NCBI RefSeq assembly: GCF_008923185.1
Contig: NZ_WBMT01000004.1
Coordinates: 1 to 64,000 of the forward strand
DNA: 64,000 nucleotides
From: Actinomadura rudentiformis
GTDB taxonomy: Bacteria; Actinomycetota; Actinomycetes; Streptosporangiales; Streptosporangiaceae
Direction of reading: 5' to 3'
Shown here: positions 26,193-34,800 of the stretch, in pieces
How the letters are laid out: each line of letters starts with the position of its first letter
How positions within the stretch are numbered: position 1 is the first letter of the stretch
The notes under the pieces: model-generated
Seen by the model: the letters and a program-made list of their open reading frames with translations, nothing else
The model's database searches: none
Told to the model about the DNA's origin: nothing
Made by a program: the position numbers and the translations under genes

Positions 26193-26455
26193 TTACTGTT
26201 TCGGACCAGCTTCTGGCTGGGCTTCTGCCAGAGGCTTATGGACGACGCCGATGGAGAGTTTGTCTCTGGCGGCGATGGTGCGGATGGATTCTCCACGCCG
26301 CTGGCGAGCCAGGATCGCGGCGCGTTTATCGTCGTTGACCCCGGGGCCGCGTCGGCAGCCGACCCGGCCGCGGGGGCAGCGGGTGGCGTCTGCCTCTGCG
26401 GTCAGGGCGCTGGCTCGGCATTGCTCCCTCTGCGGGCGACCATGAGGGTCGGTGG
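26193..26455 (-). pseudogene. Helix-turn-helix protein fragment (recombinase-type HTH)
   Basis: About 86 codons without an obvious start: EADATRCPRGRVGCRRGPG then DDKRAAILARQRRGESIRTI and AARDKLSIGVVHK, a Hin/resolvase-like HTH at the C-terminus. It ends with TAA at 26193-26195. It may be a small DNA-binding protein or the tail of a recombinase, cut by the aquaporin gene end at 26460. Confidence 0.5.
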
Positions 26456-26459
26456 GCCG

Positions 26460-27221
26460 TTAGCGGCGGACGGGCCTGGCCGGATACAGGGCCAGCACCA
26501 GGGCCGCGCCGATGGCGCCGCCGACCAGTTGGGCGGTGATGAAGCCGGGCACCGAGGCGGGGGCGATCCCGGCGAAGGTGTCGCTGAACGCGCGGCCGGT
26601 GGTGACGGCCGGGTTGGCGAACGAGGTGGAGGAGGTGAACCAGTAGGCGGCGCCGATGTAGGCGCCGACCGCCGGGGCGGCCAGTGCGGTTCGCTCGCTG
26701 CGTACCAGCGAGAAGATCAGCATGACCAGTCCGAGGGTGGCGACCGCCTCACCCAGCCACAGGTGCGACTGGGCGCGGTCATGCTGGGCGGTGGTGACGG
26801 CCGGCAGGTCGAACATCAGATTGGCGAGCACTGCTCCGCCGATCGCGCCGAGCACCTGTGCTGGGATGTAAGCGGCCGCGTCCCGCAACGGACGGCCCTG
26901 CAGCATGCAGTCGACAGCGGTGACGACCGGGTTGAAATGCGCTCCCGATACCGGTCCGAACACCAGGATCAACGCGGCCAACCCGAACGCGGTGGCGATG
27001 GAGTTCTCCAGCAACTGGACCCCGACGTCATGCGGGGACAACCGTTCCGCCATGATCCCCGACCCGACGACCACCGTGACCAGCAACGCGGTGCCCAGCG
27101 CCTCGGCCAGCGCCCGGCGCGGCAACGACGCCGAACCGGCCTCCACGGCCGGCTGTGCGGCATGCGTGGCGGTTGGGGTGGGGCCGACCGGTGAGGTGGC
27201 GGGGTTGGATGGAGCAGTCAC
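26460..27221 (-). CDS. Aquaporin/glycerol-facilitator family channel of the arsenic operon
   Basis: 253 residues from GTG 27221, with a hydrophilic N-terminal tail (about 35 residues), six membrane helices and the two pore half-helix motifs NPV (AHFNPVVTAVD) and NPA (SFANPAVTTGRAF). In ars operons such channels release As(III) made by ArsC. Last gene of the leftward operon arsR-arsC fusion, arsC, aqp. Confidence 0.9.
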   Translation of the reverse strand: MTAPSNPATSPVGPTPTATHAAQPAVEAGSASLPRRALAEALGTALLVTVVVGSGIMAERLSPHDVGVQLLENSIATAFGLAALILVFGPVSGAHFNPVVTAVDCMLQGRPLRDAAAYIPAQVLGAIGGAVLANLMFDLPAVTTAQHDRAQSHLWLGEAVATLGLVMLIFSLVRSERTALAAPAVGAYIGAAYWFTSSTSFANPAVTTGRAFSDTFAGIAPASVPGFITAQLVGGAIGAALVLALYPARPVRR

Positions 27222-27300
27222 GGGCTGCGGCCTTTGCTGGTGAGGAGTACCGGTGGAACGGCTGATGCGCAGGCGCGTTGGTGCGGCGCTTGCAGAGGGG

Positions 27301-27951
27301 TCAGGCGCGGACGGGGACCTCCAGATCGGCGAGCAACCCGCGGACGCGCTGTTCGATCTCGTCGCGGATGCGCCTGACCGCGGCCACGCCCTGGTCGGCC
27401 GGGTCGTCCAGGCTCCAGTCCAGGTAGCGTCTGCCGGGGAAGACCGGGCAGGCGTCGCCGCAGCCCATGGTGACGATGACGTCGGCGGCCTGGACGATCT
27501 CGGTCGTCCACGGTTTGGGGTACTCGCCGGTGATGTCGATGCCGCGCTCGCGCATCGCCTCCACCGCAGCTGGGTTGATCTGGTCGCGGGGCGCAGACCC
27601 GCCCGACCAGCCGATCGCGCCGTCCCCGGCCAGGTGGTTGAAGAAGCCCAGCGCCATCTGCGACCGCCCGGCGTTGTGCACGCACAAGAACAGCACGATC
27701 GGAGTGCCGGTGGTGCCCTCCACGCGGGCGAGGGCGTGCAGGCGCTGGCGGGCGAACCGTTCGGCCAGCAGCGGCAGAGAGTGAGGAACGCTGGCGCGGC
27801 CGGCGAACTGCTCAAAACTGGAGTGCAGGAACCGATCGATGGTCTCGGCGTCGAAGGTGCCGGAGAACTCCTCAGCCAGGCTGCGGGCGGCGCTGGCCAA
27901 GGCGTGCTGCTGGTCGACGCTCACATCGTCGCGGCGGTAGATCTCGGTCAT
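27301..27951 (-). CDS. arsC: Arsenate reductase, LMW phosphatase type with N-terminal helical domain
   Basis: 216 residues. N-terminal three-helix domain (1-80; also found in actinobacterial mycothiol-dependent ArsC) and a low-molecular-weight phosphatase domain with the P-loop Cys90-x5-Arg96 (LFLCVHNAGRSQMA). Two more cysteines (Cys164, Cys168 in TMGCGDACPVFPG) relay the disulfide. It reduces arsenate to arsenite in the cytoplasm. I chose ATG 27951 (GGGAG upstream) over a TTG 12 nt earlier. Confidence 0.93.
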   Translation of the reverse strand: MTEIYRRDDVSVDQQHALASAARSLAEEFSGTFDAETIDRFLHSSFEQFAGRASVPHSLPLLAERFARQRLHALARVEGTTGTPIVLFLCVHNAGRSQMALGFFNHLAGDGAIGWSGGSAPRDQINPAAVEAMRERGIDITGEYPKPWTTEIVQAADVIVTMGCGDACPVFPGRRYLDWSLDDPADQGVAAVRRIRDEIEQRVRGLLADLEVPVRA

Positions 27952-27965
27952 CGATGCTCCCAACG

Positions 27966-28670
27966 TCAGCGGTCTGAGGCGACGGCCGCGCCGAGCCGTT
28001 CGACACGGTCGGCGAGCTCGGTGAAGGCGTCCTCGAACGCGGCGTCGGTGTCGGCACCGACCGGGTCGGGCACCGACCAGTGCAGCATCGGAACCCGCCT
28101 CTGCCTCTCATGGTGCTGATGGCCGAGTTCTTCGTAGGCGTTGTCGCAGACGGCCACGACCAGGTCATCGACGTCGACCACGTCACCGACATGGCGGGTC
28201 AGCTGAGGGTCGAGTGTCAGGCCGTGGCGGCGCGCCACCGCGATCGCCCGCCGGTGCACACCCGGGCCGGGACGGGTCCCCGCCGAGGCCGCCGGAACGC
28301 GGCTGCGCCGCGTCCACAACGCCGCCGCCAGCTGCGAGCGGGCTGAATTGCGAGTGCACACGAAGACCACCCGCGGCGCCGCCACCACCGGCGTCCATGC
28401 CGCCGGTGACAGCGTGGCCAGCACCTGCGGGACGAGCCGTACATACCAACGGCGCCGGTCGGCCTCCGACCGCACCCGGCGTACCAGCCCGGCCTCGGCC
28501 AGCACCCGCAGATGGTGCGCCAGCAGATTCGACGGCACCTCCAGCTCGGCACTCAGCTCGCCAGGCGAGGCATCACCCAGCAGCAACGCGTCCACAATCG
28601 CCAGCCGCGCCGGCTCACCCAGCGCGGCGTGCACCGCCGCCCGCCGCTCCACACCGCTCATCTCAACCAT
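27966..28670 (-). CDS. arsR: ArsR repressor fused to an ArsC-type phosphatase domain
   Basis: 234 residues. Residues 1-90 form an ArsR winged helix (LSAELEVPSNLLAHHLRVLA); 98-234 form an LMW-phosphatase/ArsC domain with Cys105-x5-Arg111 (VVFVCTRNSARSQLAAALW). One protein thus combines sensing and arsenate or phosphotyrosine chemistry. The start at 28670 has no ribosome site and lies 7 bp from the operator, so it may be leaderless; ATG 28661 is an alternative. First gene of the operon. Confidence 0.9.
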   Translation of the reverse strand: MVEMSGVERRAAVHAALGEPARLAIVDALLLGDASPGELSAELEVPSNLLAHHLRVLAEAGLVRRVRSEADRRRWYVRLVPQVLATLSPAAWTPVVAAPRVVFVCTRNSARSQLAAALWTRRSRVPAASAGTRPGPGVHRRAIAVARRHGLTLDPQLTRHVGDVVDVDDLVVAVCDNAYEELGHQHHERQRRVPMLHWSVPDPVGADTDAAFEDAFTELADRVERLGAAVASDR

Positions 28671-28676
28671 AATTGA

Positions 28677-28692
28677 CTCAATAATGATTGAG
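28677..28692. promoter_or_regulatory. ArsR operator of the arsR-arsC/arsC/aqp operon
   Basis: Perfect inverted repeat CTCAAT-AATG-ATTGAG, 6 bp upstream of the first start codon. It is the natural binding site of the fused ArsR. Confidence 0.7.
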
Positions 28693-28746
28693 GTAAAACG
28701 ACCCCGTCAAGTCGTGGAGGTTGTCCATCCCGCGCGGCCACTTCCC

Positions 28747-28787
28747 GGGGTCGCCGTAGTACTCGGGAAAGATCGGGCGGATATGGC
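28747..28787 (+). repeat. Left terminal inverted repeat of element B
   Basis: Begins GGGGTCGCCGTAGTACTCGG and ends GGGCGGATATGGC. It pairs with the right repeat at 37730-37770 with only a few mismatches. Confidence 0.9.
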
Positions 28788-28892
28788 TGACCGCGAAGAC
28801 GGCACCCGGTATCAGTCAGGGCCGGGTACTTGTCGGCCTGCGGTCAGTCGGCTCGGCCGTCCTGATGGGTGCGGTTCGGGCCCGCTGTGGCT

Positions 28893-28997
28893 GTGACACA
28901 GAATCTGCATTACCTGTCACACTGACCCGAATCGGCCCGCGTCCGCCCAGCTCGCCATCCGCTGCGGCGCAGGCGACTCGGCAACGTTATGTGTCAC
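28893..28997 (+). other. Putative resolution site of element B (IRS-like)
   Basis: Inverted arms GTGACACAGAA (28893-28903) and TTACCTGTCAC (28910-28920) around a 6-bp spacer TCTGCA. A third arm TTATGTGTCAC (28987-28997) is in the same orientation as the right core arm. The arm consensus GTGACA-N3-AA equals that of the site at 22256-22373. It lies directly upstream of the recombinase gene at 29020. Confidence 0.62.
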
Positions 28998-29019
28998 ATC
29001 GTCCCTGCGGAGGTCCTCG

Positions 29020-29847
29020 GTGTCCGGCGTCGCCTTCCCCGGCCGGCCCGGCCTCTCCAGCGCCCGCACCCTCGCGGCCGCCGTCGACCGCTACCTGGAC
29101 TCCCTCCCCACCGCCACCACCCGCGCCAGCTACGACGACACCCTCGCCCGCCTGATCGACCTCGCCGGCGGCGCCAGCCCCGTCGCCGACTTGACGCCTG
29201 AGGACTTCGCCGCGGTGATGGACCTCTGGAACACCGCGGCGGCCGCCACCTGGAACCGGCACCTGTCGGCGCTCACCTCCTTCACCACCTGGGCACAGCG
29301 CCAAGCGGTCTTGGAAACCAACCCGGCCCGCCGGCTCCAGCGCCGCAGACCCGCCCGCCTCGGCGACCGCGCCATCCCCCGTGCCCGCCTGGACAAGCTG
29401 CTGACCGACGACGCCCACGGGCTGCGCGAGCGGGTGCTGTGGCGAATGCTGTACGAGACTGCCGCGCGTGCCGAAGAGATCCTGAGTTTGGACATCGAGG
29501 ACCTAGACCCCGAGTTCCGGCGCGCACGTGTGACCTCCAAGGGCGGCGCGATCGAGTACGTGCACTGGGCCACCGGCAGCGGCCGCCTGTCCTACCCCCG
29601 CGCCGAATACCTGTTCAAGACCGCCACCGCTGCCCCCGACCCGCACGGCCGCGGCTGGACCCTGCACCAGCTGCGCCACTCCGCGCTGCAGCACCTGGCA
29701 GCCGCCGGCCGCACCGCCGCCGAACTCCAGGCCAAATCCCGCCACGCCCACCTGGCCAGCCTCGGCGCCTATGTCCGCCTCGGCGAACACACCTCCGCGG
29801 CCGTCACCGCCGACACCGACCCCGCCGCCCGCCGCCGCACCCGCTGA
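29020..29847 (+). CDS. Tyrosine recombinase (TnpI-like) of element B
   Basis: 275 residues from GTG 29020 with GGAGG 6 nt upstream. Clearly homologous to the 312-residue recombinase at 23508. Arg (YETAARAEEILSLD), Lys (RVTSKGGAIEYVHW), HQLRHSALQHL and a Tyr (GAYVRLGE) are present. Between the Lys strand and the SYPRAEYLF segment it lacks about 36 residues found in the paralogue, a clean in-frame deletion in the region between beta-hairpin and HxxR. The usual second His/Trp is His in KSRHAHLASLG. Activity is possible but uncertain. Confidence 0.85.
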   Translation: MSGVAFPGRPGLSSARTLAAAVDRYLDSLPTATTRASYDDTLARLIDLAGGASPVADLTPEDFAAVMDLWNTAAAATWNRHLSALTSFTTWAQRQAVLETNPARRLQRRRPARLGDRAIPRARLDKLLTDDAHGLRERVLWRMLYETAARAEEILSLDIEDLDPEFRRARVTSKGGAIEYVHWATGSGRLSYPRAEYLFKTATAAPDPHGRGWTLHQLRHSALQHLAAAGRTAAELQAKSRHAHLASLGAYVRLGEHTSAAVTADTDPAARRRTR

Positions 29848-29979
29848 CCATCAGTCCCCGCCACCCTGAGCCCCCAGGTAGACCGCCACATCAATACCTA
29901 CTTTGCGGCTCGCCGTAGCTTCAGGAGTTCTGGGCCTTCTTCCCCGGCCAGCCCGACGGGCACTAGCCGCAGGCCGTCG

Positions 29980-30474
29980 TCACTTGTGCTCGCCAAGGAA
30001 GGCGGGGATCTCGCTGCGGGTCGGGTGGTTCGGCAGGGGTGCGGGCTTGTCCTGAAGGAATGCGGTGATGGTGGCGACGGCTCGTTCGTCGTTGTCGTCG
30101 AGGCCGTTCCACATGTGGTGTCCGACTCCGCGCATGAACTGCGTGCGCTGGATGGCGGGGTCATTGGCAAGGATGGCGGTCGCCCACTGGCGGACCTGGG
30201 AGGAGCACTCGGCGATCATCAGCATCGCGGGGGTCCGGGAGCGCCTCAGCTGCGGGGCGATGGAGGGTGAGTCCTTGATCGTCTCCTGGACGCGGAGGCT
30301 GGCGGCGGGGCTGAAGGAGAAGTTCTGTGCCGTGTCCTCAACCGGGATGCGGTGCGCGTCGCGCGCACAGTAGGCGGACGCGGTGTCGCTGCCGAGGTCG
30401 GCGGCGGTGAACGCGTTGCTGCCCTCGGCCTGTCCGATCAGCCCGGTGCCGGGGCTGAGGAGCCCGAATCGCAT
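29980..30474 (-). pseudogene. Alpha/beta-hydrolase C-terminal fragment
   Basis: 165 codons resembling the second half of a peptidase-type alpha/beta hydrolase: FSFSPAASLRVQETIKDSPS, then TPAMLMIAECSSQVRQWATA and the catalytic-His block FMRGVGHHMWNGLDD. The half with the nucleophile (G-x-S-x-G) is missing. Eroded cargo inside element B. Confidence 0.6.
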
Positions 30475-30544
30475 GAGGGCTGGCGGCCGGTGGTGGCCGG
30501 GCGGACAAATGGGCTGTGGATTCGGCAGAGGTGATCTATCTGGT

Positions 30545-30930
30545 GGTGTGGGGGCGGCCACCTCCACCGACGCACCTCTGGAGGTGAGGGTCGCCGCCCT
30601 CCTCATGCTTCTCTACGCCCAACCCGTCAGCCGTCTCACGCGGCTGACCTTCAACGACGTCCATAACCGCGACGGTCAGGTGTTCCTCCAGCTCGGCGAT
30701 CCACCCACCCGGTCCCCGAACCCTTCGCCAACCTGCTCCTGCAGCAAGCCGCCAACCGCCGGAACATGAACACCGCCACCAACCCGGCCACGCGATGGCT
30801 CTTCCCCGGCCAACGCGCCGGCCAGCCACTCAACGCCGCCGGACGCTGCGATCAGCTCCGCGAACACGGCTACCCGACCAGCAAAGCCCGCCCCGCCGCC
30901 CTCGGGCTGGTGGCGTCGGGGCCGAAATAG
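30545..30930 (+). pseudogene. Site-specific integrase remnant
   Basis: LMLLYAQPVSRLTRLTFNDV in one frame, then after a one-base shift near 30705 PVPEPFANLLLQQAANRRNM and ATRWLFPGQRAGQPLNAAG. This matches a common actinomycete integrase-like family; only the middle remains. Confidence 0.55.
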
Positions 30931-31127
30931 TGCCAGGGGCCCTTGCGCGAGTCAGGGGGCCGGGGCATCATGATCTTGGTCACGTCATGATCGTTTAGCG
31001 GATCGGTGCTGTTCAACAGCCCTTTGGGGCGCCTTGCGGCGTGTCCCCGGCGGGTCGCGCGAGCGTGCCGGTCGATGCCGGAACGGTCGTTGCGTGAGTC
31101 CGAGTTCCCCCATCGGAAGGACGCCAG

Positions 31128-31349
31128 ATGCGCATCCGTACCGCAGTCGCCACCGTCGGGATCGCCGTGACGGCGGTCGCCGGCCTGAGCGCCCCGGCAC
31201 AGGCCGCCGCTTGGACGAACGTCGCCAGGTACCCCACCATGTCAAAGTGCACCGACGCTAAGCAGACGTATCAGCGTGAGGGATGGGAAGCGAAGTGCAC
31301 GGACGGGGGTCCCGCCGTCTACCCCCGGTACCTGCTCTGGATTCGCTAG
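31128..31349 (+). CDS. Small secreted protein
   Basis: 73 residues with GGAAGGA 8 nt upstream of the ATG. Signal peptide with Ala-x-Ala site (residues 1-26, TVGIAVTAVAGLSAPAQA). The mature 47 residues hold two cysteines (SKCTDAKQTYQREGWEAKCT), probably one disulfide. Resembles the many small exported actinomycete proteins of unknown role. Confidence 0.72.
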   Translation: MRIRTAVATVGIAVTAVAGLSAPAQAAAWTNVARYPTMSKCTDAKQTYQREGWEAKCTDGGPAVYPRYLLWIR

Positions 31350-31485
31350 ACACAGGGAGCAGCGGACGCCAGGGAGCGCCGACTCCCCGGCGTTCACCCC
31401 TTGTGCGTGGACAGCCCCCACAAACTCGGGAAGGACCCGGTGCGTCCTTCAACCCTGGAGTCACCGATCACCTACATCGCGATTC

Positions 31486-31677
31486 CTGGCCCAGATGCTG
31501 GCGGTACGCCGCACCTCGGTCAGCCAAGTCGCCAGCGCCCTGGCCGACGACGGCTGCATCCGCTACAGCCGCGGCCGCATCACCATCACCGACCACCACC
31601 TGCTGCAGACCAACGCCTGCCCCTGCTATCTGGTCATCCGCGACACCTTCACCACCGCCTGCCACGACCTGCGCTAA
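31486..31677 (+). pseudogene. Crp/Fnr-type regulator C-terminal fragment
   Basis: 63 codons: LAQMLAVRRTSVSQVASALA then IRYSRGRITITDHHLLQT, a winged helix of the Crp/Fnr type, ending with CPCYLVIRDTF. The nucleotide-binding domain and any start are missing. Confidence 0.55.
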
Positions 31678-31932
31678 AGGTGGCCCACGCCGCCAACTGG
31701 ACGGCCCGCCGAGGTCACGAGCGGTACACGCCGCCCGGCCGCGCGCCGGTTTCCGGTCCGGACGCGGCGGGATAAGACCGGCGCGGCGCGCGGCAGCCAT
31801 CCGCGTGGGCGCCGTCGCGCTCACCAGGACGGCCATCGGCGCAGGCCAGGCCCATATCCCTTGGATTTCCGGCGATTGCTACCGGGACCCCGACCAGGGC
31901 CGGCAGAAGGCGACCGGCCAGGCGGACGAGCG
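31678..31932. other. Unassigned stretch upstream of the TetR promoter
   Basis: No gene-like frame and no repeat seen between the Crp fragment and the promoter at 31933. Confidence 0.4.
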
Positions 31933-31974
31933 TTGACATAGGGTCCCTCTGAGTTTTAAAACGCTGTTTCAAAA
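31933..31974 (+). promoter_or_regulatory. TetR gene promoter and autoregulatory operator
   Basis: TTGACA (31933-31938), 17 bp, TTAAAA (31956-31961). The -10 lies inside the palindrome GTTTTAAAAC (31953-31962), and a near copy GTTTCAAAAC follows at 31965-31974. The layout suggests repression of its own gene. Confidence 0.6.
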
Positions 31975-32005
31975 CAACGTTATCAGAGCGGGTAAGCTGC
32001 TCGTC

Positions 32006-32623
32006 GTGGGCAGGCCGAGAACGAACGACGACACCGTCAGGGAGCGGCTCGTGGCGTGCGCGACCGAGATGCTCGCCATCCGTCCGCGGGAATCGCTCAC
32101 GGTCCGGGCCCTGGCCACCGCCGCCGGAACGTCGACGACGGCGGTGTACTCCTTGTTCGGCGGCAAGGACGGCCTGATCGGAGAGGTGCGCAACAGAGCC
32201 GTCGCGGGCCTGTTCCAGAACGTGTCGGCAGTGCCGACCTCCGATGACCCTCTCGCCGACCTTTACGCCCTGGCCGCCGCATACCGTCGATGGGGATGCG
32301 AACATCGCCACCTCTACACGGTGTTGTTCGGGGGTGTGCAGTCCTTCGACCCGTCGGGCCCAGTCGGCACCAGTGACCCCATCCGACCGCTCCTCGCGGC
32401 GATCGATCACGCCTTGGCGGAGTCCGTCCTCGCCGGCGACGTGACGTTCATCGCGCTTTCCATCTGGGTGACCCTGCACGGGCTTGTGACTCTCGAACTG
32501 GCTGGCGCCCTCGACGCCGCCACGGCCGAGACCACGTTCCGGTCGACGATCCAAGCGACACTGCGCGGCTGGACGACCCCCGCAGTGTTCAGCAGCCTCC
32601 GGCACGCCGACACAGCCCCGTAA
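32006..32623 (+). CDS. TetR-family regulator
   Basis: 205 residues from GTG 32006. N-terminal HTH (VRALATAAGTSTTAVYSLFG, residues 32-51) and a C-terminal domain of the WHG type (ALSIWVTLHGLVTLELAGAL). Intact, with its own promoter/operator. No adjacent target gene other than the hypothetical gene at 32860. Confidence 0.88.
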   Translation: MGRPRTNDDTVRERLVACATEMLAIRPRESLTVRALATAAGTSTTAVYSLFGGKDGLIGEVRNRAVAGLFQNVSAVPTSDDPLADLYALAAAYRRWGCEHRHLYTVLFGGVQSFDPSGPVGTSDPIRPLLAAIDHALAESVLAGDVTFIALSIWVTLHGLVTLELAGALDAATAETTFRSTIQATLRGWTTPAVFSSLRHADTAP

Positions 32624-32859
32624 TAAGGGGCTTCAGCCGCTCTGCCAGATCGCGAGCCGCAGTGGCAAGAGATGGGGTGCCGGTAAGAACCGTGTCATGA
32701 GCCCCAAACGGCGTTGATCTTGTTGTGATTTGGCTGGTCGATGCTGGGCGGCTATGACGCACCCCCCGATGCACATCGACGAGTTAGAGCCGGCCGTGGG
32801 ATGTGGGGCGTGTGGGGGCTGCGCGTTGGCTGTCGGTGGTCCAGGTAAGGATCTACGCC

Positions 32860-33573
32860 ATGAGCTACCAAGACCGCGTCCGCGCACACGTTAGGGAACT
32901 GCGTTCCACACCGGATGTCGTCATGCCCACGTGTGAGATCGGATCCGGCACGCCCCGGCAGCTCGCAGCCGACGACGCCGTGCTGATCGGCGCCGCCTGG
33001 GGCGACGACGCCGTCGAGGGCGTCCGGGACTACCTGCTCAGCACCGAACGCATCCACGTCGCATGGCACACCGATGACCACTACCTCTACGGGGAGTTCG
33101 CTCTCAAAGATCTCCGCAACTGCCTGTCCGGCTGGGGTCTGTCCGATACCGATGAGCGGCTGCCGCCAGACAAACGACAGATCATGGAGTGGGAGCTGAA
33201 GACGCTGGAGGAGGCACCGGGATCGGGCCGCCTCACCGCGGTGCGGATGCCTGCCGGCGCCCAGAGCCGGGAGCTGTGGTTCTACGACATGAACCACCAG
33301 CGGCTGGAGCTGCTGGAGCTCGACTACCAGTCCTACCTGGACAACCTGCTCCTGATGAAGGGAGCCCCGGGCTGGCAGTATCTGTTCACCCAGGTCGACC
33401 TCTGTGACGGGGAGTTCCGGTCCACGGTCAGTCAGCTGGACAGGACGCTGGAGGCCCTCCCCGTGCTCTTCCCCGGCCACGACTACAGCCGTCTGCAGGA
33501 ACGATACGAAGCTCGCTGTTCCCAGTCGCCGGTGTTTCGCCGTCACAAGGGTCCCTGGACGCTCCACCCATAG
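32860..33573 (+). CDS. Hypothetical protein (element B cargo)
   Basis: 237 residues, soluble, no signal or membrane segment. Acidic and aromatic (RIHVAWHTDDHYLYGEFALK, LWFYDMNHQRLELLELDYQS). It looks like one of the actinomycete proteins resembling SUKH/immunity-type domains, but I cannot place it. Start chosen at ATG 32860 with a GTAAGGA box upstream. Confidence 0.65.
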   Translation: MSYQDRVRAHVRELRSTPDVVMPTCEIGSGTPRQLAADDAVLIGAAWGDDAVEGVRDYLLSTERIHVAWHTDDHYLYGEFALKDLRNCLSGWGLSDTDERLPPDKRQIMEWELKTLEEAPGSGRLTAVRMPAGAQSRELWFYDMNHQRLELLELDYQSYLDNLLLMKGAPGWQYLFTQVDLCDGEFRSTVSQLDRTLEALPVLFPGHDYSRLQERYEARCSQSPVFRRHKGPWTLHP

Positions 33574-33631
33574 CCGCCACACCGTGGCTGTGCGGCCTGG
33601 CCCGCCAGCACTGCGATCTGTGGTCTCAAGA

Positions 33632-34608
33632 GTGAGAAGTGGCCCCACGTTCGCGCGTGTTCTGGCCCCACCTGCCACTCTCCGAGCGGCGGCGGGTATC
33701 AGCGGTCCAACACTGTCGGCGGAATGTGCTGGGATACCGTGAATGGATCATCAGTCAGAGATGACCTTCATCCGCAGGGTGTGCGTGGAGTTCCTCGGTG
33801 AACACCTGGGTTCTCAGCTGGCCGCGCTGGCCAGACCGGGGTTCGGGCTCAGCCCGGCCGGCGGCCCCCGTCCGGCGGCGGGACGCAGTCGACTGGGCGG
33901 CCCGGCCCTCCTGAACCCGGGCACGCCTTGGCCGCGCGACGACGACCTCCCACTCGACCTGTTCGCGGTACTCGACACCGACGAACTCGCGCCGTGGCTC
34001 GGGGACGAACTGCCCATCCGGCCAGGTCTGCTCAACTTCTTCGGTATCGACCATCTCCAGGTCTGCCAGATCGTCCCCGCGGACCCCGCGAGAGCCGTCG
34101 AGGTCAGGCCACCCGACGATGACTCCTTCGCGATCGTTGCGCTGCGCGCCGAACCGTCCCTGACGCTGCCCGACCCGTGGTGGGGCGCAACGCTGGAGGA
34201 TTACATCGAAGGCTTCGGCCTCGACCCGGGCCCTGACCTCCCGAACATCTGCGACCCGAGTGAGCAGGTGACCGAATTGTTCGCCGGAGACTTCCCGGGC
34301 GAGCACTACCCGACGTCGGGGAACATGGACCAAGCCTTCGGCTGGCCGCCCTCGGTACAGCCGGGTGATCCGCTCCCGGACCTCAGAGGCGAGTACACCC
34401 ACCTCCTCCGGCTCTCCAGCAACCTCGGCGACTGGGAGTTCGCCGAGGGAGGGTCACTGCACTTCCTCATCCCCAGGCAGGCGCTTCGCGACGGGCACTT
34501 CTCAGAGGCGGTCGTCGCTCTGGACGACGGGTAGAGAAGCCAGTTCTGCGTGGGGCCAAGTCCCGCCCGAACATGAATCCGCCTCACCGGGGTGGGGCCA
34601 CTTCTCGC
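33632..34608. repeat. Inverted 17-bp repeats flanking the DUF1963 gene
   Basis: GTGAGAAGTGGCCCCAC (33632-33648) and its inverse GTGGGGCCACTTCTCGC (34592-34608) match at 16 of 17 positions. Each is accompanied by a further TGGCCCCAC copy. This looks like the two ends of an insertion sequence (about 0.98 kb) in which a passenger gene has replaced the transposase. Confidence 0.6.
33743..34534 (+). CDS. DUF1963 (YwqG-like) family protein
   Basis: 263 residues. RLGGPALLNPGTPWPRDDD, LNFFGIDHLQVCQIVPAD and the closing block LSSNLGDWEFAEGGSLHFLI fit DUF1963, a cytoplasmic fold of unknown function often found near polymorphic-toxin immunity genes. It is the only gene between the inverted repeats at 33632 and 34592. 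Confidence 0.78.
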   Translation: MDHQSEMTFIRRVCVEFLGEHLGSQLAALARPGFGLSPAGGPRPAAGRSRLGGPALLNPGTPWPRDDDLPLDLFAVLDTDELAPWLGDELPIRPGLLNFFGIDHLQVCQIVPADPARAVEVRPPDDDSFAIVALRAEPSLTLPDPWWGATLEDYIEGFGLDPGPDLPNICDPSEQVTELFAGDFPGEHYPTSGNMDQAFGWPPSVQPGDPLPDLRGEYTHLLRLSSNLGDWEFAEGGSLHFLIPRQALRDGHFSEAVVALDDG

Positions 34609-34800
34609 TGGTAAGTGGGGCCAGAAGTGGCGCGTAGAACCAGATCTGAGTCGTTCAGGGTGGCTCCCCCACTCGCCAACACCGTCCACACCGACTGACG
34701 ATCTCGGAAGCCACTGACCGACATCCGGCTCCCGTTCTCACCAACGAAGCCACGGCGGCGGCTGACCTCGCCCGGCCCGGCCCTATCAGCTGGCCCAGGG

